Assembly (NCBI RefSeq): GCF_000424545.1
Contig: NZ_AUKC01000025.1
Coordinates: forward strand, 1 to 59,824
Length of the DNA: 59,824 nt
Direction: 5' to 3'
DNA from: Butyrivibrio sp. NC3005
GTDB taxonomy: Bacteria; Bacillota; Clostridia; Lachnospirales; Lachnospiraceae
Under the pieces are notes generated by a model. It did not search any database. It was not told the DNA's origin and worked only from the letters and a program-made list of their open reading frames with translations. Made by a program: the position numbers and the translations under genes. Of this stretch, positions 1-8,897 are shown piece after piece (the stretch's first letter is position 1; each line of letters begins with the position of its first letter).

Positions 1-287
<287 letters not shown>

Positions 288-352
288 GATAGGAAATAGA
301 TTGATTAGTTTAGAATTTCAGTGTTCGGTTTTGAATGTATAATGTAAAGTAG

Positions 353-384
353 AGCTCTATGACATGATGTCATGGGGCTTTTTT
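353..384 (+). terminator. Intrinsic terminator of the rRNA operon
   Basis: AGCTCTATGACA (353-364) pairs with TGTCATGGGGCT (368-379) over a 3-base loop, with two G-U pairs, and runs into a T-tract at 379-384. It lies about 65 bases past the 23S end, so the operon appears to end here without a 5S gene. Confidence 0.85.
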
Positions 385-483
385 ATGTTATATATCAAAA
401 AATAATTACTTAAAAAGTAGTTAAAACAATCAAAGGTGAAACTTCTTTTACTTGAAAGCGCTGCAATTTTGAATAAATATTTT

Positions 484-512
484 TTTACAGTTTAACTAAT
501 ATATGATATACT
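484..512 (+). promoter_or_regulatory. Putative sigma-A promoter of scfA
   Basis: A -35-like TTTACA (484-489) and a -10 TATACT (507-512) are separated by 17 bases, 47 bases before the scfA start. An imperfect palindrome around AGCGCT lies just upstream (452-467); it resembles a cre site only weakly. Confidence 0.6.
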
Positions 513-558
513 ATCTAGATGTGTAAGTATTATATAACCAGATTAGGAGGTTTCAGTT

Positions 559-708
559 ATGAAACATATTAAGACTCTTGCAACAAGAAATTTAAAAGAA
601 TCCATGAAGAAGGGTGGATGTGGTGAGTGCCAGACATCTTGCCAGTCTGCATGCAAAACTTCATGTACTGTTGGTAATCAGAGCTGTGAGCAGCTTGCAC
701 AGAACTAA
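559..708 (+). CDS. scfA: SCIFF precursor peptide (six-cysteine RiPP)
   Basis: This 49-residue peptide is the SCIFF (six Cys in forty-five) precursor. It has a basic leader starting MKHIKTLATR and a core with exactly six cysteines at 21, 24, 28, 32, 36 and 43. In this family the partner radical-SAM enzyme forms thioether crosslinks on the core; the product's cellular role is not established. The start is fixed by AGGAGG at 545-550, eight bases upstream. scfB begins 209 bases downstream and secDF follows, the arrangement usual in Clostridia. The gene is short and easily missed by gene finders. Confidence 0.95.
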   Translation: MKHIKTLATRNLKESMKKGGCGECQTSCQSACKTSCTVGNQSCEQLAQN

Positions 709-770
709 TTATTTAGTTAACAATGGAAGAAGTCTAGTATAAGCAGTATTCTTCCAAAAAATTGCAGTAT

Positions 771-832
771 TCGTCAAAACCAGATTTTAGTCATTATAGT
801 AATTAATTGTATGATAAAAGCTGTTTTGACGA
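771..832 (+). repeat. Perfect 12-bp inverted repeat between scfA and scfB
   Basis: TCGTCAAAACAG (771-782) is exactly complementary to CTGTTTTGACGA (821-832), with a 38-base loop. No T-tract follows, so it is not a standard terminator. A second weaker pair, GGAAGAA (725-731) with TTCTTCC (749-755), lies upstream. In an scfAB transcript these could form an intercistronic stem-loop that protects the scfA message or limits read-through. As DNA, it could be an operator. Confidence 0.6.
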
Positions 833-917
833 TTTACTGTGTCAAAAAGAAAAATATGTGTATGTTGGCAGTTTGCACATTTTTTAGAAATATAATAGAT
901 TGAGAGTTTTATAGTTA

Positions 918-2354
918 ATGATTCATGAGTTTAAAAATAACGGATTTAATATTGTCCTTGATGTAAATAGCGGTAGTGTTCATGTAGTTGATGAAATTGT
1001 TTATGATGCTATTCCGGTTGTTGAAGAGATTTTGAAAGATAAGTTTGGAACTGCACAGATTCCAGACGAAGAAGAAGGCAAGGATGTTGATTCCTCATTA
1101 GTTAAAGAAGTATTCGAGAAGGCCAAAGAAAAACTTGAGCAGTATGATTCTAATGAAGTTTTGGAAGCTGTTGAAGATATTATGGAGCTTAGAGCGATTG
1201 GTCAGTTATATACTGATGATATTTATCAGAACTATGTCGAAGAATTCAAAGAAAGAGGCACTGTTGTAAAAGCATTATGCTTAAATGTTGCTCATGATTG
1301 TAATCTTCGCTGCAAGTATTGCTTTGCTGATGAAGGTGAGTATCATGGTCGTAAAGCTTTGATGAGCTTTGAAGTTGGTAAAGCAGCGCTAGATTTTCTT
1401 GTTAAGAATTCTGGAAACCGAAGAAATCTTGAAGTTGACTTTTTTGGTGGCGAGCCGCTTCTTAACTGGAATGTTGTAAAACAGCTTGTTGAATATGGAA
1501 GAAGTATTGAGAAAGAAGCTGGAAAGAACTTCCGATTTACAATTACAACAAATGGTACTTTATTAAATCAGGAAATCCTTGATTATGTTAACAAGGAAAT
1601 GGGTAATATTGTATTATCAATAGATGGACGTAAGGAAGTAAATGATAAAATGCGTCCTAAGGCAGGTGGACAGGGTACATATGATGAAATAGTGCCTAAG
1701 TACATCAAAGTTGCTGAATCAAGACATCAGTTAAGATACTTTGTAAGAGGTACGTTTACTCACAATAATCTTGATTTTAGTGAAGATGTAAAACAGCTTG
1801 CTGATCTTGGTTTTAAGCAGATTTCAATGGAACCTGTTGTGGCTAGTCCAAGTGACTGGTATGCGATTAAAGAAGAAGATCTTCCAAAACTCAAAGAAGA
1901 ATATGATAAGCTTGCTAAGTTGTATCTTCAGTACAAAAAAGAGGGTAAAGGCTTTAATTTCTTCCATTTCAATATTGATCTTTCTGGTGGACCTTGCGTT
2001 GCCAAGAGACTTTCTGGTTGTGGAAGCGGATGTGAATATTTAGGCGTTACTCCTTGGGGGGATTTATATCCTTGCCATCAGTTTGTTGGTAATGAAGATT
2101 TTATTATGGGAAATGTATTTGAAGGTATCAAACGTTTCGATATTCAGAAGAAATTTAAAGAAAGCAATGTATATTCCAGAGAAGAATGTCAGAAGTGCTT
2201 TGCTCGTTATTATTGTAGTGGTGGATGTAGTGCAAACGCTTATAATTTCAATGGAAATATCAATACCGTTTATAAAGAGGGCTGTGAATTGCAACGTAAG
2301 CGCATAGAATGTGCGATTATGATAAAAGCGGCTTTAGCCGAAGAAGAGGGATGA
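918..2354 (+). CDS. scfB: SCIFF radical-SAM/SPASM maturase
   Basis: A 478-residue radical-SAM enzyme that modifies the SCIFF peptide. The [4Fe-4S]-SAM motif CNLRCKYC has its cysteines at 128, 132 and 135. The N-terminal ~100 residues precede the barrel and fit the leader-recognition region of such maturases. The C-terminal third is a cysteine-rich SPASM domain for auxiliary clusters (GGPC, CGSGC, ECQKC, YYCSGGC). Length and order match the SCIFF maturase family. The ribosome-binding site is poor (GAGAG about 10 bases upstream), which could keep enzyme levels far below those of the peptide. It is placed between scfA and secDF. Confidence 0.95.
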   Translation: MIHEFKNNGFNIVLDVNSGSVHVVDEIVYDAIPVVEEILKDKFGTAQIPDEEEGKDVDSSLVKEVFEKAKEKLEQYDSNEVLEAVEDIMELRAIGQLYTDDIYQNYVEEFKERGTVVKALCLNVAHDCNLRCKYCFADEGEYHGRKALMSFEVGKAALDFLVKNSGNRRNLEVDFFGGEPLLNWNVVKQLVEYGRSIEKEAGKNFRFTITTNGTLLNQEILDYVNKEMGNIVLSIDGRKEVNDKMRPKAGGQGTYDEIVPKYIKVAESRHQLRYFVRGTFTHNNLDFSEDVKQLADLGFKQISMEPVVASPSDWYAIKEEDLPKLKEEYDKLAKLYLQYKKEGKGFNFFHFNIDLSGGPCVAKRLSGCGSGCEYLGVTPWGDLYPCHQFVGNEDFIMGNVFEGIKRFDIQKKFKESNVYSREECQKCFARYYCSGGCSANAYNFNGNINTVYKEGCELQRKRIECAIMIKAALAEEEG

Positions 2355-2369
2355 GCGGAGGTTATTTAA

Positions 2370-4694
2370 ATGAAAAAGTTTAAACAGTATCTCGCCTTTT
2401 TGGTGGTTCTGCTTATGCTCGGGGGTCTTTTTTATGTGGCCTGGTTTGGCGTAACAGACAAGAGTGGCGAAGGTGAAGTGAAGAAACAAGTCGGATCAAT
2501 GCACGATATAAAATTCGGTCTTGATTTGGCTGGTGGTGCTAGTATCACTTATAAGGTAGAAGGTAAAGATGGAAAAACACCTACTTCTCAGGAAATGGAT
2601 GATACAGTATCAAAGCTTCAGAAGAGAGTAGAATCTGAACTTGGCACAACAGAGGCATCTGTATACAAAGAAGGAAATGACAGAATTACTGTTGAAATTC
2701 CTGGTGCAACAGATAAGATTTTTGAGACTCTTAGTACTCCTGGTAATTTATATTTCATTCGTGAATACAATTCAGATGGAAAAGCAAACTACCAGAGAAT
2801 TTATGGTACTGGAATTCTTTCAGAGGGTGTTACTATTGATTCATTGAAAAATAACGGTGGAATTGTTCTTGAAGGAAGTGATATTGCCAACGCAAGGGCA
2901 GGTATCAATAATGAGAGTTCAAGAAAATATGTTGTTGAACTGTCACTTACATCTGAAGGAACAAAGAAATTTGCAGAAGCAACAACAGAAGCTGCAAAAA
3001 AAGGTTGGTCCATTGGTATTTATTATGATGGAAAGTTTGTAAGTGTTCCAACTGTTAATGAGGCTATTACCACAGGTAAGGCTGAAATTTCCGGTATGGA
3101 ATCTTATGAAGAAGCTGAAAACATCGCTTCAACAATTCGTATCGGTGGTTTGGATGTTTCTCTTAAAGAACTTCGTGCGAATGTTGTTGGCGCACAACTT
3201 GGATCTAGCGCAATTCATACAAGTAAGCGTGCTGCTGAAATTGGATTTGTTTTTATTGTACTCTTCATGTTAATTGTATATAGAGTACTTGGAGTTTCTG
3301 CATCAATAGCTCTTGGATTTTATTGCTGCTTAGAGGTTATTCTTCTCTCAGCGTTTGAAGTTACTCTGACACTTCCTGGTATAGCTGGTATTATTCTTTC
3401 TATTGGTATGGCAGTAGATGCAAACGTTCTTGTATTTGCGCGAATTAGAGAAGAAATTGCATCTGGAACACCTGTAGATAAGGCAATTGGAGCTGGTTAT
3501 AATAAAGCCCTTTCAGCTATCCTTGATGGTAATATAACAACTCTTATTGCAGCACTTGTGTTAGGTATAGGTGGAACTGGTTCAATTCGTGGATTTGCTA
3601 TAACACTTGCACTTGGTATTATAGTATCAATGTTTACAGCTTTGTTTATAACAAGAATTATAACAAGGATTATTTATAATCTTGGATTTAAAGATGTAAA
3701 GTTCTATGGCAAAGCAAAGGCACTTAAGAAAATTGATTTCGTACAAAAGAGAAAGGTTTTCTATGCAATTTCTCTTGCAATTGCAATTGCTGGTATTGCT
3801 GTAATGGGTGTTAATCATTCCAAGGGTAATGGCGCATTTAACTACTCAATTGATTTTGTAGGTGGAACTGCAACAACTATTACTTTTGATTCTGTTCCAA
3901 GCATTGATAAGATTGAAAAAGAGATTGAGCCTGCAGTAATGAAAGCTGCTAATAGTGCAGATAAGAATTTAAATGTTACATCAATTTCACATCAGGTTGT
4001 TGAAAAGGAAAAACAGGTTATCTTAAAGACAATTACACTTTCAACATCAGCATCTGAGAGTGTTGGTAAAGTTTTAAAAGATAATTATGGTGCAAAAGAT
4101 GTAACCTATGAAACAATAAGTGCTACAATCAGTAATGAGATGGGTAGAAGTGCAATTGTTTCAACAATTATTGCTCTTGTGCTTATGCTTATTTATATTT
4201 GGTTTAGATTTAAAGATATTAGATTTGGTTCTAGCGCAATTATTGCACTTGCACATGATGCTATCATGGTTATTATGTGTTATGCATTTTCTAGAATTGA
4301 AGTTGGAAGTACTTTTATCGCAGCAGTATTAACTATTATTGGTTATTCAATAAACGATACAATCGTTACTTTTGACCGTATTCGTGAGAACCAGCATGGT
4401 ATCAGAAGTGAAGAAGAGCTTAAGAGTATGGTAATTGATTCTATCAATCAGACTCTTTCAAGATCTTTATTTACATCTATTACAACATTTATTATGGTTT
4501 TGAGTCTGTTTGTTGTTGGTGTAAATGATATAAGAATTTTTGCTCTTCCACTTATGGTTGGTGTAGTAAGTGGTACATATTCGTCTATATGTATTGCTTC
4601 ACAGCTTTGGTTTGGATTTAAGAATAAGAGTCTTAAGGCAAGCGGAGCATATAAGACAGTTAAGGCAAAGAAAACTGCTGATAATTTGTCATAG
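2370..4694 (+). CDS. secDF: Protein translocase SecDF, fused SecD-SecF
   Basis: A 774-residue fusion of SecD and SecF, the membrane proteins that use the proton gradient to assist late Sec export. The SecD half has one N-terminal membrane span (about 8-26), the DLAGGAS motif, an extracytoplasmic region and a membrane block containing GMAVDANVLVFARI. The SecF half begins near residue 465 with its own first span, the FVGGTATTI motif and GYSINDTIVTFDRI. Twelve spans fit the known topology. It starts 15 bases after scfB, behind GCGGAGG. Its stop TAG (4692-4694) lies inside the first bases of repeat element A. Confidence 0.96.
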   Translation: MKKFKQYLAFLVVLLMLGGLFYVAWFGVTDKSGEGEVKKQVGSMHDIKFGLDLAGGASITYKVEGKDGKTPTSQEMDDTVSKLQKRVESELGTTEASVYKEGNDRITVEIPGATDKIFETLSTPGNLYFIREYNSDGKANYQRIYGTGILSEGVTIDSLKNNGGIVLEGSDIANARAGINNESSRKYVVELSLTSEGTKKFAEATTEAAKKGWSIGIYYDGKFVSVPTVNEAITTGKAEISGMESYEEAENIASTIRIGGLDVSLKELRANVVGAQLGSSAIHTSKRAAEIGFVFIVLFMLIVYRVLGVSASIALGFYCCLEVILLSAFEVTLTLPGIAGIILSIGMAVDANVLVFARIREEIASGTPVDKAIGAGYNKALSAILDGNITTLIAALVLGIGGTGSIRGFAITLALGIIVSMFTALFITRIITRIIYNLGFKDVKFYGKAKALKKIDFVQKRKVFYAISLAIAIAGIAVMGVNHSKGNGAFNYSIDFVGGTATTITFDSVPSIDKIEKEIEPAVMKAANSADKNLNVTSISHQVVEKEKQVILKTITLSTSASESVGKVLKDNYGAKDVTYETISATISNEMGRSAIVSTIIALVLMLIYIWFRFKDIRFGSSAIIALAHDAIMVIMCYAFSRIEVGSTFIAAVLTIIGYSINDTIVTFDRIRENQHGIRSEEELKSMVIDSINQTLSRSLFTSITTFIMVLSLFVVGVNDIRIFALPLMVGVVSGTYSSICIASQLWFGFKNKSLKASGAYKTVKAKKTADNLS

Positions 4695-4820
4695 GTTCTT
4701 GTTTTCATCAGGAAAATCAAGAACCGTACCAGACCAAAATTTGTCGCCAAGAGAAATTTTGTCCTGCGAAGCAGGATTCTTGCTGATGATTATCCTAAAT
4801 CTCAGCAAGAAGTCATGACT
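4691..4820 (+). repeat. Interspersed multi-hairpin element A, copy 1
   Basis: A ~130-bp element also found on the minus strand at 29699-29831 (nearly full) and 22053-22114 (partial). Four hairpins follow one another: GGTTCTTG with CAAGAACC; CAAAATTTGTC with GAGAAATTTTG (one mismatch here, perfect in copy 2); TCCTGC with GCAGGA; and TTCTTGCTGA with TCAGCAAGAA. It begins at the secDF stop codon and is co-oriented with the gene. No protein is encoded. Confidence 0.85.
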
Positions 4821-4838
4821 TATTGTCACTTACATTCA

Positions 4839-4863
4839 GAAACTCGCATTCATTGCGAGTTTC
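4839..4863. repeat. Perfect 10-bp hairpin, REP-like
   Basis: GAAACTCGCA (4839-4848) pairs perfectly with TGCGAGTTTC (4854-4863) over a 5-base loop and has no T-tract. It sits between element A copy 1 and the terminator at 4931-4969. It may be an outer part of element A or a separate palindrome; no second copy was noticed. Confidence 0.6.
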
Positions 4864-4930
4864 GTGAAAGCAAAATCCCAACAAATTAGTGCTTAATAAA
4901 TAATATAAAAAAACAGTTCTAATAAAGATT

Positions 4931-4969
4931 AAAAGACCGTATTATTAAGTTTTTAATATGCGGTCTTTT
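4931..4969 (+). terminator. Terminator between secDF and recJ
   Basis: AAAAGACCG (4931-4939) pairs with CGGTCTTTT (4961-4969). A-rich and T-rich flanks on the two sides would let it work in both directions. It closes the scf-secDF unit, 27 bases before the recJ start. Confidence 0.75.
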
Positions 4970-4995
4970 CTTTAGCTAAGAAAGAAAGTGAACAG

Positions 4996-6753
4996 ATGTC
5001 AAAGTGGATGATAGCACATCGAGGTGCTGATTTTGAACAAATTTCAAAAGATTTTAATATAAGCCCTGTGACGGCGAGACTAATACGAAACAGAGGTGTA
5101 ATTGGAACAGATAGTATTAGAAAATATCTTAGGGGAAATCTTAATGATATTCATAGTCCTTATGAACTTACTGATATAAAAAAAGCTTCCGAATTATTGC
5201 TACAGAAAATAAAGCAAAAGTCAAAAATAAGAATTATTGGAGATTATGATGTAGACGGAGTATGTTCTACATACATTCTTTGGGCAGGAATAAGACGCGC
5301 AGGAGGAAATGTTGATTATAGACTTCCTGATAGGATACTTGATGGATATGGACTTAATGAAAGACTTGTTGAAGAAGCAAAAGCAGATGGTATAGATACT
5401 ATAATTACCTGTGACAATGGAATAGCGGCTAAACAGCAGGTAGATATGGCAAAAAAATATGGAATGACGGTTATTATAACTGATCATCATGAAGTGCCGT
5501 TTGATAAGAATACTTCTGAACAAATTTTACCAAACGCAGATGTTGTAGTAGACCCCAAGAGACAAGATTGTGACATGGCGTTTAAAGAAATATGTGGAGC
5601 AGTTGTTGCCTATAAATTTCTACAAGTGATGTTTGATGAAAATAGTTTTGAGAATAGCGAGTTCTTTAAAGAAATGATAGAATTTGCAGCCATGGCAACA
5701 GTATGTGATGTTATGCCACTTGAAGATGAGAATAGAATCATAGTAAAAGAAGGCCTGAAAGAGATGAGAAATTCTCATAATACCGGACTTAAAGCTTTGA
5801 TTTTAGTTAATAATATTGATAGTGAAAAAATATCTAGTTATACTTTGGGATTTGTTCTTGGTCCATGTTTGAATGCAACCGGACGTCTTGATACAGCAAT
5901 GAGAGGAATGGCACTTCTTACTTCAACAGATGAAAATACAGCTGTTACAATTGCATCTGAATTGAAAGCGTTAAATGATAGCAGAAAGACCATGACTCAG
6001 GAGGGTGTTGAAAAAGCATCTAACGAAATGGAAACAGTAGATAAGATTCCAAAAGTTATCGTATTGTATCAACCAGACTTACATGAATCAATAGCTGGAA
6101 TTGTGGCTGGAAAAGTAAAAGAAAAATATAACAGACCAACAATAGTTCTTACAAATGCTCACGAAGGAGCAAAAGGCAGCGGGCGATCTATAGAAAATTA
6201 TGACATGTTTAGAGAACTTTCTGCCTGTAAGGATCTTTTTACAAAATTTGGCGGACATAAAATGGCGGCAGGCTTATCACTTCCAATTGAAAATATTGAT
6301 ATATTGAGAAGAAAACTCAATGACAATTGTGAGCTTACTGAAAATGATTTTACTCAGGTAAAGTATCTTGATATGGAGCTTCCACTTTGGTTTTTGAATA
6401 TGGATATGGTTAAGGAATTTGATTTATTAGAACCTTACGGAAATGGTAATTCAAAGCCTATTTTTGCTGTAAGAGACGTTTCTATTATTTCAGGTAGAAT
6501 AATGGGAAAGAATAAAAACTGCGGAAAGTACAAAATTGTTGATTCTAGAAATAATCAATATGAGATGGTTTATTTTGGAGATATGGAAAAATGGCACGAT
6601 TTCCTAATAAGTCGTTATGGAAATGATATATGTGAGAGGATGTATAATAAGGGTGATTGCAAAGAGATTAAGGTTAATGTAGCTTATTATCCAGATATTA
6701 ATTCCTGGCAAGGAAGAGAAAGTCTGCAAATTGTAATGACTGATTTTTGTTAA
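4996..6753 (+). CDS. recJ: Single-stranded-DNA exonuclease RecJ
   Basis: A 585-residue DHH-family 5'-3' single-strand exonuclease of recombination and mismatch repair. Metal-binding motifs are GDYDVDG (82-88) and ITDHHE (DHH at 153-155). The DHHA1 domain carries GGHKMAAG near residue 418. The C-terminal ~150 residues are the OB-like region. It is somewhat shorter than the longest RecJ forms but complete. The upstream purine stretch AAGAAAG is a modest ribosome-binding site. The stop lies 32 bases before the murE start. Confidence 0.93.
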   Translation: MSKWMIAHRGADFEQISKDFNISPVTARLIRNRGVIGTDSIRKYLRGNLNDIHSPYELTDIKKASELLLQKIKQKSKIRIIGDYDVDGVCSTYILWAGIRRAGGNVDYRLPDRILDGYGLNERLVEEAKADGIDTIITCDNGIAAKQQVDMAKKYGMTVIITDHHEVPFDKNTSEQILPNADVVVDPKRQDCDMAFKEICGAVVAYKFLQVMFDENSFENSEFFKEMIEFAAMATVCDVMPLEDENRIIVKEGLKEMRNSHNTGLKALILVNNIDSEKISSYTLGFVLGPCLNATGRLDTAMRGMALLTSTDENTAVTIASELKALNDSRKTMTQEGVEKASNEMETVDKIPKVIVLYQPDLHESIAGIVAGKVKEKYNRPTIVLTNAHEGAKGSGRSIENYDMFRELSACKDLFTKFGGHKMAAGLSLPIENIDILRRKLNDNCELTENDFTQVKYLDMELPLWFLNMDMVKEFDLLEPYGNGNSKPIFAVRDVSIISGRIMGKNKNCGKYKIVDSRNNQYEMVYFGDMEKWHDFLISRYGNDICERMYNKGDCKEIKVNVAYYPDINSWQGRESLQIVMTDFC

Positions 6754-6785
6754 TATTGTTTTATAACAAGCGGAGGCTGACTATT

Positions 6786-8279
6786 ATGAAATTGAATGAT
6801 TTATTGGAAAATCTCGAATTTAAGATTACAAAAGGAAATTCTGATGCTGAAGTTGATGCTTCGCTGATTGAAATCTCAGATGTAGTGAATGATTCACGAA
6901 AGTTGTCTGAAGGATGCTTATTTATGTGTATTCCTGGTGCCAATTTTGATGGTCACAGTGCATCAAAGCTGGCAGAAGAAAAAAAGGCTGCAGCTATTCT
7001 TGTTGAACATGATGTTGAGCTTTCAGATAATTCTGAACTTCCTGTTATTAGAGTAAAGAATACAAGATATGCAATGGCATTTATTTCAGCTGCATGGTTC
7101 GGACATCCTGCCTCTAAGTTAAAGACAGTTGGAATAACAGGAACTAAAGGAAAGACTACAACGACATATCTTATAAAGAGCATGCTTGAAAATGCCGGTC
7201 ATAAAGTAGGTCTTATTGGAACAATTGAAATTGTAATTGGTGATAAACATATTCCATCTAAAAATACCACACCAGAGTCTTATGATCTTCAGAAATATAT
7301 GGCACAGATGGTAGAAGAAGGTTGTGATAGCGTTGTAATGGAGGTATCCTCTCAGGCTCTTATGCTTCACAGGAGTCAGGGATTTATATATGATATCGGT
7401 ATTTTTACAAATATTGAGCCTGATCATATTGGTCCTGGTGAGCATGAGAATTTCGAAGACTATATGCATTGCAAGGGACTTTTGTTTAAACAGTGCAAAG
7501 TCGGATTTGCAAACTTTGATGATAAGCATATGAATGAAGTTATGGAAGGACATACCTGCAAACTTCATACTTTTGGATTTAATGAGGGTGCTGATATAAG
7601 AGCTGTAAACCTTGCATATATTCGTAAACCAGGTGAACTAGGAGTATTTTTTGATGCTGAAGGAATGATTAACATTCATGCAGAAGTACGTACACCGGGC
7701 AGATTTTCAGTTTATAATGCTCTTTGTGCAATAGCTGTAGCTGACTATTTTGGATGCAATGAAGAAGAAATAAAAGATGCTTTAAAGAAGGCAAAGGTTA
7801 AAGGCAGAATCGAAATGGTGAAAGTTTCTGATGAATTTACACTTATGATTGATTATGCACATAATGCTATGGCTTTGAAGAGTCTTCTTTCAACATTGAG
7901 AGATTATAGACCTAATAGACTTATCTGTCTTTTTGGATGTGGAGGAAATAGAAGTAAGCTTCGCAGATATGAGATGGGCGAAGTAAGTGGTAAGCTTGCT
8001 GATTTGACTATTATTACTTCAGATAATCCAAGATTTGAAGAGCCAATGGATATTATTCATGATATTGAAATTGGAATGAAGAAGACAGATGGAAGATACG
8101 TCGAAATTCCTGATAGAAAAGAAGCTATTGCGTATGCTATAAATCACGGTGAAAATGGTGATATCATTGTACTTGCTGGAAAAGGCCATGAAGATTACCA
8201 GGAAATCAAGGGAGAAAAGTTCCCAATGGATGAAAGAGTTCTTATAAAAGAAATTCTCGAGGAAAATAAAAATAAATAA
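6786..8279 (+). CDS. murE: UDP-MurNAc-tripeptide synthetase, meso-DAP type
   Basis: This 497-residue Mur ligase adds the third stem residue to UDP-MurNAc-Ala-Glu in the cytoplasm. The ATP loop is GITGTKGKTTT (116-126). DNPR at 413-416 is the motif associated with meso-diaminopimelate enzymes, rather than the variant of lysine-adding ones, so DAP peptidoglycan is predicted. The start is ATG 6786, supported by CGGAGG at 6771-6776. An in-frame extension to 6747 would overlap recJ and lacks a site. The bidirectional terminator at 8324-8377 closes the unit. Confidence 0.95.
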   Translation: MKLNDLLENLEFKITKGNSDAEVDASLIEISDVVNDSRKLSEGCLFMCIPGANFDGHSASKLAEEKKAAAILVEHDVELSDNSELPVIRVKNTRYAMAFISAAWFGHPASKLKTVGITGTKGKTTTTYLIKSMLENAGHKVGLIGTIEIVIGDKHIPSKNTTPESYDLQKYMAQMVEEGCDSVVMEVSSQALMLHRSQGFIYDIGIFTNIEPDHIGPGEHENFEDYMHCKGLLFKQCKVGFANFDDKHMNEVMEGHTCKLHTFGFNEGADIRAVNLAYIRKPGELGVFFDAEGMINIHAEVRTPGRFSVYNALCAIAVADYFGCNEEEIKDALKKAKVKGRIEMVKVSDEFTLMIDYAHNAMALKSLLSTLRDYRPNRLICLFGCGGNRSKLRRYEMGEVSGKLADLTIITSDNPRFEEPMDIIHDIEIGMKKTDGRYVEIPDRKEAIAYAINHGENGDIIVLAGKGHEDYQEIKGEKFPMDERVLIKEILEENKNK

Positions 8280-8323
8280 TTTTACAGAACTAATCTATAA
8301 GAAAAAACTATAAAAAACATAAT

Positions 8324-8377
8324 AAAAAGTTCCTCCACTATATATTCTGATTAAGAGTATAGTGGAGGAACTTTTTT
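8324..8377. terminator. Strong bidirectional terminator between convergent genes
   Basis: AAAAAGTTCCTCCACTATA (8324-8342) pairs with TATAGTGGAGGAACTTTTTT (8358-8377), a long perfect stem with an A-tract on one side and a T-tract on the other. It separates murE (plus) from the small gene at 8412-8633 (minus). Confidence 0.93.
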
Positions 8378-8411
8378 AGATAGTAGAGTATATTATTAAA
8401 TATAATACTTT

Positions 8412-8633
8412 TTATGAGTCTGTTGAAGTCGATTTATTAGTGCTTTCATCAGATGTATCTGTAGAAGAATTGTCTGTGGCATTAGATGAATTATCAGAGC
8501 TTGAAATGTTAGATAAGCTAGCAGATATTTGGGTAAAAACTGTAGGTTCTACAAGATAGGCAAGTGCAAGAGAGCATGCTACTATTCCAACAATCATTCC
8601 AATACATAGAAAAACATACTTTACAGTTCTCAT
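8412..8633 (-). CDS. Small membrane-anchored protein with Ser/Thr/Asn/Asp-rich tail
   Basis: A 73-residue protein of no family I recognise. Residues 5-28 form one membrane span or uncleaved signal (VFLCIGMIVGIVACSLALAY). The last ~30 residues are almost only S, T, N, D and E, a low-complexity acidic tail probably exposed outside. The gene is credible because its ATG is preceded on the minus strand by AAAGGAGGTC at ideal spacing and a shared terminator follows it. It is divergent from priA. Confidence 0.75.
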   Translation of the reverse strand: MRTVKYVFLCIGMIVGIVACSLALAYLVEPTVFTQISASLSNISSSDNSSNATDNSSTDTSDESTNKSTSTDS

Positions 8634-8897
8634 ATGACCTCCTTTGTCTTATATCGAAATCTATCAACCTAAAGCGCTAATACAATGATAAAAATCAATA
8701 TTATAATTCAGATGAATTCCATTTCATCACCTAATATGAGTGTGTAAATAACTCTTAATGCAAAAATACTATCGGAAGATATGAAATTTTGATAATGTTT
8801 AAATTCTAAAAAAATTATTATTATTTGGTGGTAAAATAATAAATATGTGCCTGAATATTTTATGAAAATTCAGGCTAAGTAGCGTTAAAGAATTATT
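8634..8897. other. Divergent intergenic region, AT-rich
   Basis: These 264 bases must hold promoters for the small minus-strand gene and for priA. No clear -35/-10 pair stands out. A 7-bp hairpin CCTGAAT/ATTCAGG (8850-8874) lies in the probable priA leader and has no T-tract. The 13-mer AGCGTTAAAGAAT at 8881-8893 recurs exactly at 8925-8937 inside priA. Confidence 0.5.

Noticed and set aside
452..467. CcpA cre site upstream of scfA
   Set aside because: TTGAAAGCGCTGCAA keeps the central CG but departs from the consensus in the right half.
288..558. 5S rRNA or tRNA genes behind 23S
   Set aside because: No 5S-like loops, T-arm GTTCGA-type sequence or acceptor stems found before scfA.
4448..4750. 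100-residue minus-strand frame at the secDF end
   Set aside because: It is antisense to secDF and element A copy 1; no start signal.
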